Source of the DNA: Sialis fuliginosa
Lineage: Eukaryota; Arthropoda; Insecta; Megaloptera; Sialidae
Assembly (NCBI GenBank): GCA_961205875.1
Contig: OY540813.1
Location: 4,187,001 to 4,251,000, forward strand
Reading direction: 5' to 3'
Length of the DNA stretch: 64,000 nucleotides
The translations under genes and the position numbers were made by a program. Of this stretch, positions 34,734 to 45,057 are shown piece after piece (the first letter of the stretch is position 1; each line of letters starts with the position of its first letter). A model generated the notes under the pieces. That model searched no databases. It worked only from the letters and a program-made list of their open reading frames with translations, and was not told the origin of the DNA.

Positions 34734-35820
34734 ATGTCGCTTATTTGGCTTTATGTTTCTACCTTCGATGTATAGATTCATATTTAAATTAAAAACAGAT
34801 ATTTAATATAAAAGCAAGTGCACTTTAACAAAAACGTTTCTTTCCTCTTATAATGATTTATAATTTAAATAATTGTAACAATTATATGCAAACAGTCTCA
34901 AAGACAGTATACTATCTGTATTTTTGCTTTAAAAGCGCTTTGCTGATTACTTAAATATGATAGTCGTCGTTTTTTAACATCGAGTTCCACTTATATGTTT
35001 GCATGGTGACGGTAATATGCGTCGTCAGCATTTAAAACCGTTGTTTAGTGACCATGTTAATGAGGTCTCGAGTGGCCTATTAAAGATTTTTCATTGTCGA
35101 AACTTACATACTTATTCAAAAATCGGCTGGAACCTTGCAAATGATCAGTAGCAAATATTTACATTATTAACCCATTTTTTCGGTACTTGAACAATTATGG
35201 AAAGTGTAAAATGAAAGTGAATACTTGAAGCATGAGTATTTTGCAATATGATGAAGTCTTTTGTTTATTTTATTTTTCAAATTTCATAATCGATTTTAGT
35301 TTTATAAAATATGCTCCCTCTGATTTTTTAATATTTTTATGTTCCCAAAGAATTTGAAATATGATACATTCAGCAATCAAAAGTCGGGTTCATATTAAGT
35401 TTGTCATGTAAAGCATGAAGCTAGCTACACAACTAAACATTTGTATGTCACATAATGCATGCAGTTAGCTGCATAGCTAAAATTAATAACAATTGAAATT
35501 TTCATCTATCTACCAAAAAGTTGTGATTCTTTATTAAACTATATTACCGATTTTAACACTTACTTTCGACTCTTTTCTTTCGTTCAGTGATTTCCTCCTA
35601 TGAATATATTGGTTATATATTTTTATAGAATCCCATGAATATATAATGTACTGAAGTAAGTTTATTTTCACTGAAATTGAAATTTCAATGAATATTTTAT
35701 ATCTTAATATGATTTTTTTTACTTTTCTACGTTTATCTTTAATACATCAGATATATGTGTCATAGAATATTGTCAATAATAATTTGTCAATATATTAATG
35801 ATTTATTTCTTTTGTTTCAG
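34734..35820. other. intron upstream of the candidate exon
   Basis: No repeats recognised. The last 25 bases form a strong acceptor tract (TTATTTCTTTTGTTTCAG) with a possible branch point in TATTAATG about 20 bases upstream. Confidence 0.5.
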
Positions 35821-35879
35821 GTAATTTCAAAATAGCATATGCAAGCATCTGTACTTAATGATAAATGAAGTATTTAATG
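35821..35879 (+). CDS. candidate 59-base internal exon (cassette, poison or alternative start)
   Basis: Bounded by TTTCTTTTGTTTCAG| on the left and ATG|GTAAGTT on the right, the best acceptor-donor pair in the non-repetitive part of the window. It matches no repeat family here. Read from exon 1 (phase 1), it adds GNFKIAYASICT and then TAA at 35856-35858. That stop overlaps an ATG at 35858-35860 (TAATG), which opens MINEVFN and leaves the exon in phase 1, the same phase as exon 1. Skipping keeps the long N-terminus. Inclusion either truncates the product or, with reinitiation or a separate upstream promoter, gives a short alternative N-terminus in the same downstream frame. It might also be purely 5' UTR. 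No downstream exon is visible, so this rests on splice-site quality and phase agreement. Confidence 0.4.
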
Positions 35880-36719
35880 GTAAGTTCTATTTGTTTGGAA
35901 CATGTGTGTGTTAAGAGAAATTAATAGTTTCTGGTATAGAATAATTTGTGGTCATCCTAAATTACATAAGCATGCATGTATTCAAGTGTAATTATTTGTA
36001 TTACATATATTATCTGATAGTACAGTGGAATCATGGCCATATGCTGTAACAAAGATTGTAATATAATTATTTATTACATTACGCAAATTTTATTGTACGA
36101 ATCAGAATGTAAATTGTAATTTTTTTTTTCAACGAACGCCAGTGTATCAATGGATAGATTTTTGAGACTTCTTATTTTAACTGTAATTTATTTGTAAAAA
36201 AATTTGAGTCCCATTAGACCCTATTCCGTTGCGATCTTAGGAGTGTGGTGTGGCTTTAGACTAAAGCTTCACCACATCTAATTTTCCGGGGAAATGGCAA
36301 CTGTAATACATTTATTTCCGGTTGTAATAAATTGTAATTAATTTGAGGAGGTAAGTTCCAAAATCCGTTTATTCCATTTAAAAAAAATCGGGATGTCGAT
36401 TAATCGTGACATTACAATATAAAAGAATACCAAAAATATGAAAGAAATGCCAAAAAATATCTCGTTTTTTTTTTTTTTAAATGTTGATTAGATTTTATTG
36501 AATTGGGTTACTTTAGGGACATTTAGGGACATTATCTCCATTTTGTAGGATTTATGGATTTTGTTACCAAATAATCTCTATAATTCCATTAATTTACTAA
36601 TTAATCAACTGTTTCCTTTGTAGATTTAAATTGTTTTAGCTTTTAAATGGTAGATATATCGATAAAAAAATAATTAAGCTGCAAGTATTACAAAAACATA
36701 CCGGAATAATATTGTTACC
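35880..36719. other. intron with one small hairpin
   Basis: A hairpin GTGTGGTG..GGCTTTAG / CTAAAGC..CACCACA lies at about 36242-36278. A donor-like GAG|GTAAGTT at 36352 has no paired acceptor. Otherwise AT-rich. Confidence 0.4.
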
Positions 36720-36960
36720 ATACGAGTCTTAATAATAATTATTCGATATCATTTCCACGCATGATGATGCGGGTGTCATTGCTTCATATCAGCGGGATGA
36801 AAGTACTCCTCCCCCCCTCCCCCTCCTGCCCTCTCGTTAATGTCGTCTCTGTGTGTACACAAACAATAAAAACATCTGCCAAGTAAATGCACAGTGCTTC
36901 CTCGTGCTAAATTCACTAAAACCGATAGTGTTCAGATAAATTGCCTGGCATTGGTTAACC
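36720..36960. promoter_or_regulatory. non-repetitive GC-richer island, candidate regulatory element
   Basis: Unique block with a C-rich tract (about 36806-36830), CGCATGATGATGCGGG, AATAATTATT and ACAAACAATAAAAAC (homeodomain- and Sox/Fox-like words) and TCCTCGTGCTAAATTCACT. No open frame, no TIR. Suggestive only. Confidence 0.25.
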
Positions 36961-37087
36961 ATTTAATTTTTATACAAATTTTACAAAAAAATCTTAGTTC
37001 GAATTTTTTCTTAAAACGCACCTGAATATTTTTTCATATATTTTTAATTTTTTGACAATTTCAATCTAAATCTAAATTTATGCAAAT

Positions 37088-37167
37088 GTCAAAATGACAT
37101 TTAAAACGTCAAAGTGACATTTAAAACGCCAAAGTGACATTTAAAACGTCAAAACGACACTTAATAT
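37088..37167 (+). repeat. 20-base tandem repeat, 4 copies
   Basis: The unit GTCAAAGTGACATTTAAAAC starts at 37088, 37108, 37128 and 37148 with one to three changes each. Each unit contains the small palindrome TGTCA-AAA-TGACA or a variant. Confidence 0.85.
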
Positions 37168-37690
37168 ATCCAATCAAATATCAATTTAGAAAAACAAAAC
37201 ACGATTTTTTAAAATTAATTTAGATAAATCTTTGTAAGGGAATATTTTACAACAAACGTAGTAGACCCATATTATAGGAAATTTAATTCTCTACAAAAAA
37301 TATTCTATAAAATTTTCTCGTAACATGTGTCGTTCTTGAGATATCTTGAAAAAATAAATATTTTGGGGTGTCACCCCTCCCCCTTACACACGATTTTAAT
37401 GATTTTGGAATGGGACCGTCCTCAAACCAAACCCAACCATCCGACCAAGTTTAAATAATATCGGTTCAGTGGTTCATGAGTTATGCGTGTGACAAGGATT
37501 CAGGGGACAGACGGACGGACGGACGGACGGACACACGGACAGACAGACAGACACGGAACGAAAAGTGTTTGTCTTGACGTGAAACGGATAAATAAATTTA
37601 AAATTTTGAAATTGGAGAACTTTTTTTTTGTCTCAATCTGAAACGATCACATAGCTTCTCGTATCTTCGATATTGCGAGGAAGCAATATC
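37165..37690 (-). repeat. repeat F, copy 5 (most complete)
   Basis: Read in reverse: GCTTCCTCGCAATATCGAAG, ATACGAGAAGCTATGTGATC, GTCTGTC then GTCCGTC units (37507-37556), CCTTGTCACACGCATAACTC, CCACTGAACCGATATTATTT, TTGGTTTGAGGACGGTCCCA, GGGGGAGGGGTGACACCCCA, CATGTTACGAGAAAATTTTA, TACTACGTTTGTTGTAAAAT. About 525 bases and non-coding. It defines the order of modules for the other four copies. No target duplication found. Confidence 0.8.
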
Positions 37691-37925
37691 ATCATCCGAG
37701 TTAATGGAAAAAGGAAAAACGGGATCATCCGGAATTATGAAAGAGCCGCGACGGCGCGCCGCTCTAAATAATTATGGTGAGATAAGCGGCGTTAATCTCG
37801 CGGACAAATTACTCGCGACACAGCCCACTGTGATCTCTCTCCTCTCTCTCTTGCTCTGGTAAACAGCGCGAGCCTTGATGTAAATAAAAAGCTAATTATC
37901 GAGATTGATAGTGGTGTGTTTGTGG
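37691..37925. promoter_or_regulatory. GC-rich non-repetitive island, candidate enhancer
   Basis: Unique block directly next to repeat F. It contains AATAATTATGG and GCTAATTATCG (homeodomain cores), GTGAGATAAGC (GATA-type), TGTAAATAAAAA (forkhead-type), a CTCTCTC tract (GAGA-factor type, 37834-37852) and GCCGCGACGGCGCGCCGCTC. The cluster resembles an intronic enhancer, but short motifs occur by chance and no conservation test was possible. Confidence 0.35.
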
Positions 37926-39013
37926 GTCAAAGCTAGAGATGATTTAGTTTGGTGAAGTTTACATTGATATCTACAGGGTGTTTGGTTCGGCGATACGAAT
38001 ATTTTGAAGGAAGGTAGAATGAGTCATTTGGAAGTGATTTAAGCAAATGTACTTCTATACAAAGTGCAAACATTTTAGTAAAATTTTGAAAAAACCCAGA
38101 TTTGTACATGTTAATCGCTAAATTTCAAAAGTTAAAGAGCCTATATTTTTTAAACATGCATTTTTATATTACTTAAATGTTTATGCTATACATCAGATCA
38201 AAATAAAATTTATGAAGGAACAAAAAATGGCTGTAGTTTAACATGTAAAAATTATTTGTTTAAAAAATTATTTTATAAAATCTAGTACACTTACAGATGT
38301 TCAGATGGTTTTAAAAACTGCCCTATTTTATCGAAAAACCTATCATAATACCTACATGAATTGGCTATTTTTGTTAAAAAAAACTTACATTTATCCCAGA
38401 ATAAGTAAGATTTTTACATTTTTCCATAGAGTCGATCGTAGTATGCTATTCTAAATAAGTCATTAAAAATGTGATGCGATACTTTTTAAACATTTTTTTT
38501 ATAAACATTGGACAGTGTAACATCTACTCCTGTGCAAAGAATAATCCTGTCCATTGAGTATAAAAAATATTTGAAAAGTATTTAGAATAGCATACTACTA
38601 TACTTGACTTAAAATTTGATATTTAAATTAAAATAAGCATAAAAAATATATAGTTCAATATTTATTATTTTTTTATTTATTAATTCACTAAATATAGAAT
38701 ATGAGAACCATATCGTGCATTTTATTAAGTATATTTATAAGAAAACATTTAATCGGTTTAATTTATCGTCCTAATAATTCTCACACGCTAAATGTGGGCA
38801 ATCAAAAGCGCACGGGTTCGATAGCCGCTCGCTATATTTGTACATAAATAAACCCTAATACATGATGATCAGATAAGCACTAAAAGATCAAATAAATAAA
38901 GAAGGAAATGTTTATTGTCCTATATAACTGACACGATCGTGGTGTAAATTGCAAGCTTGGTTATTTTTCACTTACTTTATTATTTAGGTTTCTTATTTGA
39001 AATTATTATAACA
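37926..39013. other. intron with fold-back and tRNA-like fragments
   Basis: CTACAGGGTGTTTGG at 37972 looks like one end of an ACAGGGTG-type element with no partner. An inverted pair GTAGTATGCTATTCTAAATA (38438-38457) / TATTTAGAATAGCATACTAC (38579-38598) defines a 160-base fold-back. GGGTTCGATAGCC at 38814 resembles a tRNA B box, but no cloverleaf forms. Confidence 0.45.
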
Positions 39014-39200
39014 CTAGCGTATTGGACCCGGTGGTATTCAGGGATATAAATTTAATCTGTAATAATTTACACAAAATATCCACAAATTATACCTCTAAAC
39101 CTTCCTCGTGAAATACTCTATCTATTAGTGAAAACCGGAATAAAATCTGTTCAGTAGTTACTGAGTAAATCGTGCACAGACGAGGGACTTTGTGTATAAA
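39014..39200 (-). mobile_element. short Helitron, reverse (5' end diverged)
   Basis: In reverse the 3' end reads CACCGGGTCCAATACGCTAG, with CTAG at 39017-39014 and the expected adjacent host base. Preceding it is the family text (AAAACCGGAATAAAATCTGT and TTCAGTAGTTACTGAG in + reading). The 5' TC end cannot be placed. Confidence 0.65.
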
Positions 39201-39504
39201 ATATTAAAATTATCATAAAAATTGAATTTTACTTTTTATGATAATGTTTAAACGAACATTTCTTTAAAAATACTAGATCTATGAATTGAGCATTTGGGAT
39301 CTTTTTTGTGGGAAATTTAATTCTCTATAATATGCTGCTGTAAGAAATTAAAATAAATAAATTTTTCAACGAGTTATTCACGCATAAGTAAAAAAATAAA
39401 TTTTCCCATGTTAATCAAATGGAAAAAAGACGTTCGCAGATTTGATCTATGAAACTGAAATTATGGGACAATTAACTTTTGATCCAAAGCTAAAACATAG
39501 GCCA
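39201..39504. other. AT-rich intron, no feature seen
   Basis: No supported feature. Confidence 0.5.
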
Positions 39505-39532
39505 ATTTTAGACTCTATATAGAGTCTAAAAT
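39505..39532. repeat. 28-base perfect palindrome
   Basis: The half-site ATTTTAGACTCTAT is followed immediately by its exact reverse complement, with no loop. It lies just left of the AGTCAGG-rich block. Confidence 0.9.
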
Positions 39533-39605
39533 AGTCAGGTCATTTACTCAACCGTGTTATACTTGAAGAAAATATTTAATTGATATCAATTAACAAATTA
39601 TTGCA

Positions 39606-39832
39606 GGAAAGTCAGGGAAAAGTCACTGAAGCTTAAAGTGGTCGGGGAATTTATTAATTTTTTTTTTTTTTAGAAAGTCAGGGAAAAAGGTCATTGAATT
39701 GAAGTGTAAAATTTTCAAGTTATAACCAAATTATTCTTGCCCACGAGTCAGGGAATTTTGAATCTGTGGTAAGGGAAAAGTCAGGGAGAGGTCAGGGAAT
39801 TTTATTTTCAAAAACCAATGGACACCCTGTAT
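39606..39832 (+). repeat. AGTCAGGGAAAA-rich repeat with ACCCTGTA end
   Basis: GTCAGGGAAAAGTCA, AGTCAGGGAAAAAGGTCA, GAGTCAGGGAATTTTGA and AGTCAGGGAGAGGTCAGGG occur in irregular tandem. The block ends ATGGACACCCTGTA, the reverse of the common TACAGGGTGTCC element terminus. Degenerate, non-coding. Confidence 0.6.
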
Positions 39833-40223
39833 TGCTATCAATAAACTATTGGCAAGTGTTTTATTTCTATAGAACGCAATATTATTATCGATCTTTGTTT
39901 AAAAATATAATATTTATTGGATTTCTTGTGAAATCATATAATTCTTACACCTATTCAATAACATGAAAATTAAATTATACTAAATACTAATAGGTATATG
40001 AAATCATATCAAAAGTCACGTGTACATAACAAGTGTGGAAATTATCAACATTATAAAAAAATAACACTATAGCACTTGTGGTTTCTTTGTTTTTTTTTTT
40101 ATATAAACATAAGTACGTGATATGCACGTCATTCAGAAGCCATGTAGACTAACGCAAAATATAATGGAAATTATTGAAGTTATACTTTTTTGGCACGTTC
40201 ATGCAAAAGGAAACAATTTAACA
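39833..40223. other. AT-rich intron, no feature seen
   Basis: No supported feature up to the hAT target duplication at 40216-40223. Confidence 0.5.
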
Positions 40224-40438
40224 CAGCGATTCTCAACCTGTAGGGCGCGAGCATATCGAGAAAAAATATTATTAAAAAATTTATTTAATTTACTGAAAGC
40301 AAAGCAATAAAATACATTCTGACATAATCTATATATATAAAAATGAATGTTCGTTTGTGTGTGGCTTATAGACTCGGGAATTACTGAACCGATTTCAATA
40401 CGGTTTTCACCAATAGTTAGATAATTTTTACGAGCAGC

Positions 40439-40593
40439 AACAAAAGACGCTGTGCAAAATTTTCTTTTTAATCTTTTGATGTTAAATCTTTGATTTTCAT
40501 AAAATATTATTAGCCACGATAATAATATTTTATGAAAATCAAAGATTTAACATCAAAAGATTAAAAAGAAAATTTTGCACAGCGTCTTTTGTT
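40439..40593. repeat. perfect 74-base inverted repeat, 7-base loop
   Basis: Arms 40439-40512 and 40520-40593 are exact reverse complements over all 74 bases, around the loop GCCACGA. Inside the Helitron. Transcribed from either strand it would make a long perfect duplex. Confidence 0.9.
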
Positions 40594-41414
40594 TCTGATG
40601 TCATAGCGAAGAAATGTCATTTATAGAAAAACACAGTAGCTATGGAATATAAGACGTTGAAAACAATTACAATTACATATTATGTAAATGTCAATTTGAA
40701 TGAAAAAAACACGTATTTTACAATATAAATGAAGAAATTAAGTGTAATATAAATAAGTGAATTGTTAAAAATCAAAATAAATAAAGTATAATAAAAAACT
40801 GACTTTTCAACAATCAAAATAAAAAATAAATATAGTGCAATATAAATAAGTGGATTTAAAAAAATCAAAATAAATAAAGTGAAATTTAAATACTTCAGTG
40901 AATTTTTATAAATCAAAATAAAGAACTTCCAAGAAAGGTAACCTATTTATTTATTTTTGATTTTCATACACATTCTAAGATAAGACCTGGTGTTTCCTGG
41001 GAGAAAATATAATTTTACACGATTTTTTCAATAACTACTGAATGGATTTTATTTCGGTTTTCACTAATGGATAGGTTAAGTTTAGGTGTATAATTTGTAA
41101 ATATTGAATGAAAAGATATGTATTTTACAATATAAATAAACGGATTTTTATAAATTACAATAAAGAACTTCCAAGAAAGGTAACCTATGTATTTATTTAT
41201 TTTTGATTTTTATACACATTCTAAGATAAGACCTGGTGTTTCCTAGGAGAAAATATAATTTTACACGATTTTTTCAATAACTACTGAATGGATTTTATTC
41301 CGGTTTTCACTAACGGATAGGTTAAGTTTAGGTGTATAATTTGTGGATATTTTGGGTAAATTTCATGAAGCCGGAAAAAACAATTCGTGGTGAACCGTGT
41401 GTTGTTAGTATGTT

Positions 41415-41490
41415 GGGTGGGCATGTTGGGTGAGCATGTTGGGTGGGCATGTTGGGCGAGCATTTTGGGTGGGTATGTCGGATGGGCATG
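41415..41490 (+). repeat. 13-base minisatellite, ~6 units
   Basis: The unit GGGTGGGCATGTT and variants (GGGTGAGCATGTT, GGGCGAGCATTTT) start at 41415, 41428, 41441, 41454, 41467 and 41480. The same unit appears three times at 45359-45397 in another Helitron copy. Confidence 0.9.
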
Positions 41491-41792
41491 ATTACTTTAT
41501 GTTTAATTAAATTAATATCCCCGAGTAACACCGGGCCAATGCGCTAGTACAAAATAAAATACACGTTTACATTTACACTGATATAATACATTTATAAATA
41601 GGATTGTATCAGTACTGCATAATGTATTTAATAATTATTAGTGACTCCCTTGGACCTATCTTGCAGAGCAAAGTTTTTTGAAAAAAGGTTTAATAAAATT
41701 ATTGTATGATGGCGGGGGGGGGGGGGGGGATGAGAATTGTGATTGAAAATTGGGTCGCAAATACTAAAAGGTTGAGAAACGCTGATTTAACA

Positions 41793-42599
41793 CTATGAAG
41801 TTAGGTTATGTGTAGATAATACAGATTTCTGTTATGATAGTCGGTAAAAAAGGTTTTTAATTTTGCATTTGTACACTAGATGTCACTAATAATTTCTAAT
41901 ACGCGCGTACATATGTAAATACACACACCCACTTTAAAAAAAAAAAATATCGGTCTCATTTTGTCAGCGTTGAGCAACAATTAATAGGAAAATGTGTAGT
42001 TAATTACATTGGAATTTTAACAGTTTCAAAATATGCTATTAATTCAACGTCAAGTAGGGTTACTATACATATACATTCACAAGTAAAAGAAATGTCAACA
42101 TTATAAAAAAAAATCCACTGAAGCATTTTGGGGTTTATACGTAATAACATAAAAAATAATTACGTCATATATAACTCTCTCGAGTTAATCACGCGTATTC
42201 TGGAGAGTTGGAGAGGTCCTCTAGTGTCTTTGCGATGAACAAAACGTGTACAATATTTTTCTTCATTCGTGACTTTTTTGTGGCCGTTTCTTGCACAAGA
42301 ATTCCGCCATCAAACGCTAACCGAACCAATTTGTTTCTGTGTTTATTTATAGCGTGTTTTTCTCTTTTGTTTTAATGTTTGTTTTAGATACCATTGAAGA
42401 CATATTCAAAAGTTATTCATGGTATTATCTCGAATATCTTTTTATTTTATTTTAAAAACTTCTGTTTCCTTTTCCGTCCTCTTAAAATATTCATTTCATA
42501 AAATAACTGTAAGGTTTTATTAATTTTTGAAATTTTCATATAATATGAATTCGCATAACACGACATTTCTGGGAACCTAAGTACCGTGTAATACGGGGG
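41793..42599. other. intron, no feature seen
   Basis: A microsatellite-like A run at about 41938 and a partly symmetric stretch at 42175-42225 (ACTCTCTCGAGT) are the only marks. Confidence 0.45.
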
Positions 42600-43117
42600 A
42601 TACTTCAGGTTTGTTCTCGTAGTTTCATATTTATTATAAAGATAGTTTTTGGGTTTGTCCGAGGTAATCTTGAAAACTACTGAACCGATTTTGATGAAAT
42701 CTACACCAACGTATTCATTGAAATCTTAGAAGTACTATAGTGTATACATAACATCATGCTATCACTCGAAATAGCTTAACAGCTTCGCTCACGTGGATTA
42801 CGGAATTATTGTATAGGATTTTTGAAAAAAATATTTGAATTATTTGTAGATCTTTTTACACTACACAAATCTTTACTACATTGTAAAAGAGCGCGCTGAT
42901 GACAAACTTTTTTCCGACTTGATTTACTATTAACGGCACTGCTTATTTCTTATGTTACCTAACGTAACAAAATACATACTAAAACCTGGGTAAAGAACAT
43001 ATTATCTTTGAATAAAAAAAAACACGTAAATCGGATAAGTGGTTCTCGAGTTATAAGCACCCGAACGGACAAACAGACAGAGAGACGTTGCGTTTTATAA
43101 TATACATAGATATAGAT
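42600..43117 (-). mobile_element. Helitron-like repeat G, copy 1
   Basis: In reverse the right end begins TCTATATCTATGTATATTAT, then AACGCAACGTCTCTCTGTCTG, typical of Helitron 5' ends in insects. A CACGTGAGCGAAGCTGTTAA GCTAT stretch (reverse, about 42769-42793) resembles a Helitron 3' end. The inner block CGCGCTGATGACAAACTTTT to ACCTAACGTAACAAAAT recurs at 62800-62945. Boundaries are approximate and more than one element may be joined. Confidence 0.5.
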
Positions 43118-43781
43118 CAAGATCAATAAATCTACAGTGATTGGCTCACGAGCAATTTCCCTTTTCATGAAATTTAAAATTCAAAGTTTCTCAATATATT
43201 GTTTGCTTTATATAGTTTATATTTATATTAAATAACGGTGTTTCAAAATAAATTAAAAATACTATTCATGCTGGTATTATATTTTTTAATATAAGAACAT
43301 GTGTGTTTAAAAAAAGAAAAGCATAATCTATAAGAAAATCTTTTTTATGTAATACAAACGTGACAGAACAAAAGAACGGATAAAGAATACATTTTAGTAC
43401 ATACGTTTATAATATACATGTTAACTGAAGCCTTGATAGATGTCGACATATTTTTAACAATATGTGATTTTACTAAAGTTCTCAGTTCTTTGAAGAAATT
43501 TCATTCAAATCTGGTGCTACGTCACTACGTACAAAACAATCTGTCAAAAAGTAAAGAAAAGTAATTCTGTTATGTTAACTCCTCATCCATCTTCGAGATG
43601 AAATATTATTATTTAGGGAAGTGGTTTTAACGTATAACGGTTATGATTATTTTTTATTTCTTTACGTCGAGGATTACGGGGAAGTTTTTATTTTTGTTTT
43701 TGTTGGAGAGGATAATGAAAATGAGGAACATTTGTATGTAAGTATTGTCTGTAACATCACATTGACTGAGATGGGATATTT
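43118..43781. other. AT-rich intron, no feature seen
   Basis: No supported feature. Confidence 0.5.
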
Positions 43782-43860
43782 TTAAGAATATTAAAAATAT
43801 TGTACGTGTACCTACTTAAAATATATTTGAACTTTTGTTTATTATTAGCAACGTACCTTA
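43782..43860 (+). repeat. ~80-base repeat also found next to the element at 46916
   Basis: TATTAAAAATATTGTACGTG, a Thr-Tyr-rich-looking AT segment, and TTATTATTAGCAACGTAC match 47205-47270. Each copy lies close to a TGTCC..GTATTATAAAG element. Confidence 0.65.
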
Positions 43861-43873
43861 TTAGTAAATCTTA

Positions 43874-44167
43874 TGTCCGGTATTATAAAGGAGCTAGCAA
43901 AATTTGCTAGCTAGCAATTACTTTCAAATGGGGTATTAATTATGTACTAGTATCTATGGATTAGGTTAAGTTGGCATCTTTGACCGTACAAAATAATTTT
44001 CATAACATCACCACTGTTTTAATACCGTTGATATTTACCTACAACGCGTGCGCGAAACTTGTCAAAGTTTTCAACAAACTCCAAAAGAACTGTCATATAA
44101 GTTTGATATCTCAATTGAAAGTGCTTACAAGCTAACAAATTTGCTAGCTCCTTTATAATTCCGGACA
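43874..44167. mobile_element. family C PIF/Harbinger-like MITE, copy 2 (complete)
   Basis: TGTCCGGTATTATAAAGGAG at the left and, inverted, TGTCCGGAATTATAAAGGAG at the right. Perfect TTA duplication at 43871-43873 and 44168-44170. The subterminal palindrome TTGCTAGCTAGCAA and interior AACGCGTGCGCGAAA are shared with copy 1 (in opposite orientation). 294 bases. Confidence 0.85.
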
Positions 44168-44229
44168 TTAGAAATATGTTTCTGAAAACACTTTATTATC
44201 ATTAAGAAAGTTTCTGAATTAAGATTATA

Positions 44230-44707
44230 AGGTACTGACCTCAGTCTTGGATATTTCTCCAGTGTTGGACACTTGTTTAATTAAATGTACTAAATTAGAA
44301 ATATTTGTTGATATTTGATTACTGCCATTACTGAATCATAATCTATAGAGTCTTAACTGTAAAACAGCTTAATTTGATGACAATCGGCCAATAGGTGTCA
44401 AAATGGTTTAATTATTAGTGTAATCTATTTATTAATTATTATATTATCACAGCATCTGCTTTACATTGTTTCAAATTTATAACTTTTATATCGTAGTACT
44501 GTGTTCCCATTATTGGAGAAAAAACAAAAACAAAAACAAAATAAAAGGTTATAATTAAAAAAAAACAATTGTGTAATTAAATTGATTTAATAAAAAGTCA
44601 TTTGTTTTATTAATAACATGAGTTCATGATAATTACAAAAAATAAACCCATAAATTCCAAAAAACAGTATACCTTGTTCAAAGCGTCGAAGACTGGTGCC
44701 AGTACCT
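44230..44707 (+). mobile_element. family A MITE, copy 11 (complete)
   Basis: AGGTACTGACCTCAGT to ACTGGTGCCAGTACCT, with TA on the left (44228-44229) but TT on the right. Interior blocks are present with a deletion around the GTGGACAT block. Confidence 0.8.
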
Positions 44708-45057
44708 TTAAACAAAAAAAACATTTAACTAAAAATGATCTAGTAGGAGTCAGGTACATTCTATTTTCTAGTTTAATGAAATTGAAAGCGAAATAATATA
44801 ATTATAGCTGCAAATGTGTACATGTTCTTGTAATTGGGAAAGTGAATGCATAAAAAATTCAGCGAAACTGTCTCAAAAGTTTAATAGAAACAATTAACTT
44901 TGTATTTAATAATCACATAAAATAATCGCATATGGAACGTTGAACTTATATGTTAGTTATATGTTAGCGCCGCTTGACAATCTAATTAGAGAATTCGCAT
45001 TATGGTGCTGTTACACGCAATCTTTAGCTTATTTTGGGTTCCATAAAAAAACATTTA
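44708..45057. other. AT-rich intron, no feature seen
   Basis: No supported feature. Confidence 0.5.

Larger units (their letters stand above)
40328..41547 (+). mobile_element. 1220-base non-autonomous Helitron
   Basis: 5' TCTATATATATAAAAATGAA preceded by A; 3' GTAACACCGGGCCAATGCGC then CTAG, followed by T (41548). It therefore sits between A and T. The 3' CCGAGTAACACCGGG resembles the Helitron terminal hairpin. Two copies of an internal segment (CAAGAAAGGTAACCTAT, CTAAGATAAGACCTGGTG) lie at 40929 and 41171, giving a direct repeat of about 240 bases. It also holds a perfect 74-base inverted repeat (40439-40593) and a 13-base minisatellite (41415-41490). No Rep/helicase frame. Confidence 0.85.
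40224..41784. mobile_element. non-autonomous hAT element carrying a nested Helitron
   Basis: Ends CAGCGATTCTCAACCTG and, inverted, CAGCGTTTCTCAACCTT. Perfect 8-base target duplication ATTTAACA at 40216-40223 and 41785-41792. Removing the Helitron at 40328-41547 leaves a 341-base element that includes a run of 16 G (41714-41729) and TGGGTCGCAAATACT. Ends and duplication size are diagnostic of hAT. No transposase. Confidence 0.9.

Noticed and set aside
38780..38850. GGGTTCGATAGCC, resembling a tRNA B box
   Set aside because: One base too long between conserved positions; no cloverleaf or SINE body found.
41281..41531. Reverse-strand frames with HPTCSPNMPTQ-like repeats
   Set aside because: They are translations of the 13-base Helitron minisatellite; a 13-base unit does not keep frame.
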